The notes beneath the pieces were generated by a model, which worked only from the letters and a program-made list of their open reading frames with translations, did no database searches and was not told where the DNA came from. Shown in pieces: positions 8,919-12,021 of a DNA stretch of 12,021 nt. Position numbers and translations under genes: made by a program. Origin of the DNA: Larix sibirica (Eukaryota > Streptophyta > Pinopsida > Pinales > Pinaceae); NCBI GenBank assembly GCA_004151065.3, contig NWUY0303910972.1:1-12021 (forward strand). Reading direction: 5' to 3'. Each line of letters opens with the position of its first letter. The stretch's first letter is position 1.

Positions 8919-9638
8919 GCAAGTTTCCAGCATTCAATGGTGTGGTCGTCACGTCCCTCGAACCGAGTTCGCTGTTTTTTTTTTTCCTACTTCTCCACTT
9001 GGTGGCTCGACATGCTAATCCCCTACATGATCCTGAGTTTTGAAAGGCGAGCATCCCTGCTCATAACATAACATAGAGGTATGTGCACACACCCATTTTC
9101 ACGTTAGTAAGATCTCATTGCTACCCTCGAAACCCTTTGGCCTTGAAACATAAAAATTTTAAATGTTCTTTGAATTGATTTTTGAAAGAGCGTCCTATAC
9201 CAAGGGTAGGAGCACTGGCATTCCTCCAATATGAGCAGACGATTAGGCAAGATGAAAAATATTGATAGCAGGGGACTAGGCAAATTGAGCAACTAACAAC
9301 GCCCAATTTACACCACCTAAAAGAACGTTTGATTATACACTGCATATTTTAGCCCAAAACTTCGTGCGTATGAATCCGGTGGAAAAATACTCAACATTCG
9401 GGACAAGACGCCGAATCCGTTCATTCACTCAGAAACCATTCAGACTTCTCACTCTGTTCATCCGCATTGTACAATATTGAATCCTGTGAAGTGTCGAAGT
9501 CATCAGGAACAATTAGGATCACAACATTAGCATAAAGCAAATCAATAGAAATCCCTCTGAAGATAAATTTCATAAAATAAATATAGTCCAAATCAAATCG
9601 AAAAAATGGTCCAAGTCGTCAAACATTTAGATTTCTAT
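8919..9638. other. MULE interior, left part, no supported gene
   Basis: Short overlapping frames occur on both strands, but none has recognisable domains or a clear start. A poly-T run near 8976 and AT-rich DNA fill the stretch. No transposase motif is visible. Confidence 0.45.
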
Positions 9639-9905
9639 TTATCTTACTGATAGAAAGACATTTCTGAATTTTGCACATGGTTTTAATTTTGACACAATAA
9701 AAAATATAATGACCTTTTTCAGTTGCGTTATTACACATACAATATACTGTGATCCCTTGCGGTTGTCGATTCCTCCATAGAAATAGAACAGTAGAGCATC
9801 AGTATCATTGCTAAGAAGTAGATGGCTTATAGCACCTGTCCTCTTATATCCATTCATATAAGAACTTGTGCCGTTGTTATTGCTTTGTTGATAAAGTTCC
9901 TCTGT
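9639..9905 (-). pseudogene. Protein-like fragment inside the MULE, unrecognised
   Basis: A frame of about 88 codons is open from 9905 to the stop at 9641-9639 without needing an ATG at its start. It contains ELYQQSNNNGTSSYMNGYKR and then SHLLLSNDTDALLFYFYGG. The early part reads like a low-complexity Asn/Ser linker followed by a folded segment. Downstream of about 9740 the content becomes lysine- and isoleucine-rich and less convincing, which could mark an exon-intron edge. It overlaps a 38-bp tandem duplication whose length is not a multiple of three, so the reading upstream is broken. I do not recognise a family. A captured gene piece is one explanation and chance is another. Confidence 0.3.
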
Positions 9906-9949
9906 GGACTATTGTTATTGCTTTGTTGATAAAGTTCCTGTGTGGACTA
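9874..9949 (+). repeat. 38-bp tandem duplication
   Basis: Two adjacent copies, 9874-9911 and 9912-9949, each start TTGTTATTGCTTTGTTGATA and end TGTGGACTA. They differ at one base (CCTCTG versus CCTGTG), so the duplication is recent relative to the surrounding decay. Confidence 0.9.
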
Positions 9950-10165
9950 TTCAACATCTAAACTAATTACCAACATAAGCTAACTGATTTTTAACTTTCC
10001 ATTGCTGCCACAAATATTATCATAGAACAACACTTCGCACAAGTATCAAGAGCGGAACATATATTCATGTGGTTTCTATTCCTCTGTCCATTGCCGAGAG
10101 ATGGAGCAAGTAGAGGGGTCATGTGGACTGCGGTTATAAAGTCTGGAGGGGTGACAACGAACGTT
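9950..10165. other. MULE interior between the two protein-like fragments
   Basis: About 216 bp with no supported gene. It could be intron-like or filler between captured fragments. A plus-strand short frame begins at 10067 but lies antisense to the better minus-strand fragment. Confidence 0.3.
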
Positions 10166-10566
10166 TTATCCAGGAAGAAACCTACACACTGTCAAGCGAA
10201 CCTGCTTTTGTGCTCCAATAAGAAGTTCGACTCCTTGATTTTGGATATGCCTCAACTCTTCAACCTGCTTTTGTGCTCCAATAAGAAGACCCACTCCTTG
10301 TTTTAATCCAAATACATCTGTCAAACTTGAACGAATTTGAGCTGTTTCTTTCTCTACTTCCGTCTAGACAAATATTTGAAACTCCCTCTGTTTTTGCCCT
10401 TCTCAGAGGCGATGTTTTGTAAATCAACTTTCAAGAGATTCAATTCTTTCATATATTCCATATTGCTATCACTCTGTCTAATCAGTTCTCTCGTATAATT
10501 CATGTTGCTGTCATTGTATATGATCATTGAATCATGGGAACACCCTTGATGAGTATCCGTGGCAAA
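10166..10566 (-). pseudogene. Broken coiled-coil protein fragment inside the MULE
   Basis: Minus-strand translation gives two long open pieces that join by a frameshift near 10389-10404. The upstream piece contains NYTRELIRQSDSNMEYMKEL and DLQNIASEKGK. The downstream piece contains TEVEKETAQIRSSLTDVFG and the repeated LLIGAQKQV, ending at TAA 10168-10166. A TAG interrupts the downstream piece (between FQIFV and TEVEK), and another TAG (10569-10567) bounds the upstream piece. The composition is that of an amphipathic coiled coil. A 63-bp duplication adds a 21-residue repeat in frame. I do not recognise the gene. It resembles the C-terminal coiled coil of many plant regulatory proteins, but that is only an impression. 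Capture by the MULE is the likely reason it is here. Confidence 0.4.
10199..10296 (+). repeat. 63-bp duplication (second copy partial)
   Basis: AACCTGCTTTTGTGCTCCAA starts at 10199 and again at 10262, 63 bases apart, and both are followed by TAAGAAG and ACTCCTTG. The copies match over about 35-40 bases with a few changes. Sixty-three bases equal 21 codons, so the minus-strand frame is preserved across the duplication. Confidence 0.85.
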
Positions 10567-10687
10567 CTAAGTTAGCAGCAGGTGAAACTGAATGTGAAAA
10601 TGGGATTGTAGTTTTCGTGATGGAAAATTGCTGCGTAGTATTACTAACCCCAGGGTACTGAGTCTTAAACGAGGCCGGTTTCAGTTA
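10567..10687. other. MULE interior next to the right inverted repeat
   Basis: Short stretch with no supported gene. Confidence 0.3.
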
Positions 10688-10830
10688 CAATGCTAAGAAA
10701 CAGATCCCTCCTTTCTGGCGAACGGGAGTGGGAAAAAGGAAACAGAGTTGGGGTGGGTCGGAATGACGATTTGGCCCAGAAAGCGTTGACGGGGCCGGCT
10801 TCCGACCCAAATCGTCGAATCTTTGGTGCC
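10688..10830 (-). repeat. Right terminal inverted repeat of the MULE
   Basis: The inverse counterpart of 8756-8918, about 143 bp. Its minus strand reads from GGCACCAAAGATTCGACG inward to TTAGCATTG. The differences from the left arm are mostly single-base changes plus two small gaps. Confidence 0.82.
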
Positions 10831-10839
10831 GTTCAAAAT
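10831..10839 (+). repeat. Right 9-bp target site duplication (GTTCAAAAT)
   Basis: Follows the terminal TGCC at 10827-10830 directly and is identical to 8747-8755. Removing the element with one copy would restore the empty site. Confidence 0.88.
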
Positions 10840-10879
10840 AATTTTGTTATTATGTTTAACAAATGTTTCAAGAATAGGA

Positions 10880-11110
10880 TTGGAAAACATTTTTTTTGGG
10901 AAAGATATCAACTTCTATATTTTTTTGATAAATTTTTGCAGGGTTGTAGTTTGGGTGGTTGGAAGAAAAGATTGTTGCCCTCCCACTCAGGTTTAATTCT
11001 TGTAAGTGACACGATACTCTTATTGAGCCTATTGTAATGATTGTATTTCAAGCTTTCCTTGATTCCTGCATGAGTAAATCATCCCATTACCAAAGGGACA
11101 ATTAATTTAT
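10880..11110 (+). pseudogene. Probable degraded LINE (non-LTR) reverse-transcriptase fragment
   Basis: The plus strand reads DKFLQGCSLGGWKKRLLP followed by SGLILVSDTILLLSLL, and then after a stop and shift YFKLSLIPA, stop, VNHPITKGTI. The spacing resembles the part of plant LINE reverse transcriptases just after the catalytic domain. There the usual pattern is L-x-G-W-K-x-x-L-L-S, then G-R-x-x-L-I/V-K-x-V-L-x-S-x-P-x-Y, then S-L-F-x-I-P-x-x-V (from memory). The match is by pattern only and needs a frameshift and two stops. It starts about 40 bp to the right of the MULE target duplication. No poly(A) tail or target duplication for the LINE was found. Confidence 0.35.
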
Positions 11111-11114
11111 TATC

Positions 11115-11175
11115 AGGAGAACAATTAATTATGTTGAAAGGTTTATGGATTAGGAGAACAATTAATTATGTTGAA
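11115..11175 (+). repeat. 37-bp-spaced direct repeat in AT-rich DNA
   Basis: AGGAGAACAATTAATTATGT followed by TGAA occurs at 11115-11138 and again at 11152-11175, identical over 24 bases and separated by GGTTTATGGATT-like sequence. A weaker relative (GGGACAATTAATTTATTATC) lies just upstream at about 11096. Confidence 0.85.
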
Positions 11176-11388
11176 CAAATTTGAATGCGAAGACCATTAG
11201 ATACAAAACTAAAATTATAAAACTTGATGGATCCACGGTACTAAAAATCTCAAAATACAATTATAAAACTTGTTTAAATACAGTGTGCTGATGCGTGCTT
11301 TCTAGCATTCATGGTAGTCTTCTAATTCCCGATTAACCGCCTTGCCATTGACTCTCACTTGGTGCTCCCTTGATTGTCGACTACAACA
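11176..11388. other. AT-rich spacer
   Basis: No gene supported. If the minus-strand frame to the right is a terminal exon, this stretch would hold its 3' untranslated region. ATTATAAAACTTG occurs twice, near 11213 and 11263. Confidence 0.3.
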
Positions 11389-11735
11389 TCAAGGAGTTGG
11401 GACATTGGAGTTGCATTCATGTGAGGGAGAACAGAATGATTGTCGTCCTGCTGCCGATGCGTCAATACAAGAATTAACATTATTTTGCTGTGGAGGAGTT
11501 GGAACGTGTGTGTCGTGACGAGGTCTAGGAGGACCGTCAGCTTGGAGTGATTGCCCTCCTCCTGTTGCCAACGCCTCAACGGAAGAATGAACATTACTGC
11601 ATTTATGCGGCTTTGGTGGAGATGGAACGTGTGGGTTGGCTTGAGAGCCCTGAGGAGGAGCAGCAACCAGAACATAATAATTTTGCAATACGGTTCGAGA
11701 AACTTCTCCATGATATGTTGTTTTATTTAGCATTC
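11389..11735 (-). CDS. Possible terminal exon of an unrecognised gene, Pro/Ser-rich repeats
   Basis: The minus strand shows a good 3' splice site: TTATTTTTCTTTCAACAG ends at 11736, next to an open frame that stops at TGA 11391-11389. The frame begins near MLNKTTYHGEVSRTVLQNYY and then holds a degenerate repeat: PHVPSPPKPHKCSNVHSS with EALATGGGQSLQ, THVPTPPQQNNVNSCIDAS with AAGRQSF, and a partial SNVPTP just before the stop. The units are about 41 and 34 residues. The DNA to the right (upstream) is AT-rich as in plant introns. A second minus-strand frame is also open for 118 codons across the same DNA (11711-11355), so coding status is uncertain. It could instead be a decayed tandem repeat with chance frames. 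Family unknown. Confidence 0.3.
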
Positions 11736-12021
11736 CTGTTGAAAGAAAAATAATTATTAGTATGTTAGATATAAAATTCATGACCAGAAAATTTGGAACA
11801 ATTTGAAAATATTGGGTGTAGGTAAAATACAAATATATTGGAAGATTGAATTTTGAAAAACTAAATTTTGAAATACCACATTTTAATTATTTAATCACTA
11901 TATAATGTAAATAACATTCAATTTCATAGTTTTTTATAAGAATAATTATTACTAACTAGTTGTTATCTCTCACATTCTCTACTCTCACTACATTGAGATT
12001 TTATATTTTTGTTTTTAAATA
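11736..12021 (-). other. AT-rich DNA, possible intron upstream of the putative terminal exon
   Basis: Strongly AT-rich, with a pyrimidine-rich tract and CAG at its left end on the minus strand. No donor site or upstream exon is identified within the window. Confidence 0.25.

Larger units (their letters stand above)
8756..10830. mobile_element. Non-autonomous Mutator-like element (MULE), 2075 bp
   Basis: The ends are inverted. Reading inward, the left begins GGCATAGTCTAACGATTCG and the right GGCACCAAAGATTCGACG. Both continue into matching GC-rich DNA that includes GATTTGGGTCGGAAG and CTGGGCCAAATCGT. Immediately outside, both flanks read GTTCAAAAT, a perfect 9-bp target duplication. Nine-bp duplications with long terminal inverted repeats define Mutator-like elements. 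hAT elements make 8 bp, CACTA 3 bp and Tc1 TA, so they fit less well. No transposase is visible: the interior holds only short frames. Movement would therefore have depended on a transposase supplied elsewhere. Orientation is arbitrary. The two arms have diverged by roughly a fifth by eye, so this is not a very recent insertion, although the target duplication is intact. Confidence 0.85.

Noticed and set aside
8764-9071. Three overlapping short frames on both strands in the left GC-rich arm
   Set aside because: They lie in the terminal inverted repeat of the MULE, where several frames are open at once because of base composition. No motif supports coding.
1-12021. tRNA, rRNA or CRISPR features
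   Set aside because: No cloverleaf-like box pair, rRNA core sequence or regularly spaced repeat array was seen on either strand. The only spaced repeats are the two- to three-copy duplications reported.

Overview
The window looks like repeat-rich nuclear DNA of a land plant. The gag and protease-start sequences resemble those of plant Ty3/gypsy elements, there is a Mutator-like element with a 9-bp target duplication, and there is no compact gene order or operon. I cannot name the species. A large-genome seed plant such as a gymnosperm would fit, but that is inference. I see no intact, confidently functional host gene.

Positions 1-7678 hold the 5' part of one Ty3/gypsy LTR retrotransposon on the minus strand, read from right to left. 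Its 5' LTR appears to span 7678 down to 2385, about 5.3 kb. It is bounded by perfect 9-bp inverted ends (TGTTAGCAC / GTGCTAACA) and followed 3 bases later by a degenerate tRNA-Asp-type primer binding site. Next come a short leader, gag (from 2218) and the start of the aspartic protease (DSGASHNLMP at 220-191). The element runs off the window at base 1, so reverse transcriptase, RNase H, integrase and the 3' LTR are not visible.

The most unusual feature is inside the LTR. Downstream of a TATA box (7042-7035), one frame of 3342 nt (6711-3370) runs in the same sense as gag. It has no frameshift, contains ten in-frame TAA/TAG codons and no internal TGA, and ends in TGA. It would encode about 1113 residues: an N-terminal globular part, a basic nuclear-localisation-like linker, a long coiled coil and a C-terminal tail. 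I do not recognise the family. The gag-protease frame shows the same pattern, with seven TAA/TAG codons and one TGA over 2.2 kb and no frameshift. Where the gag family lets me judge, the stops sit where Gln is expected. Deamination of methylated CAG/CAA codons is the simplest explanation, but the lack of indels deserves a check.

Positions 7679-8746 are AT-rich with no supported gene. Positions 8756-10830 are a non-autonomous Mutator-like element of 2075 bp, with inverted terminal repeats of about 145-165 bp and a perfect 9-bp duplication GTTCAAAAT on both sides. Its interior has no transposase. It carries two minus-strand protein-like fragments, each overlapping a short tandem duplication (63 bp and 38 bp), as expected if it has captured gene pieces.

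Positions 10840-12021 are AT-rich. They hold a probable degraded LINE reverse-transcriptase remnant (about 10880-11110, plus strand), a 37-bp duplication, and a possible terminal exon of an unrecognised gene on the minus strand (11389-11735).
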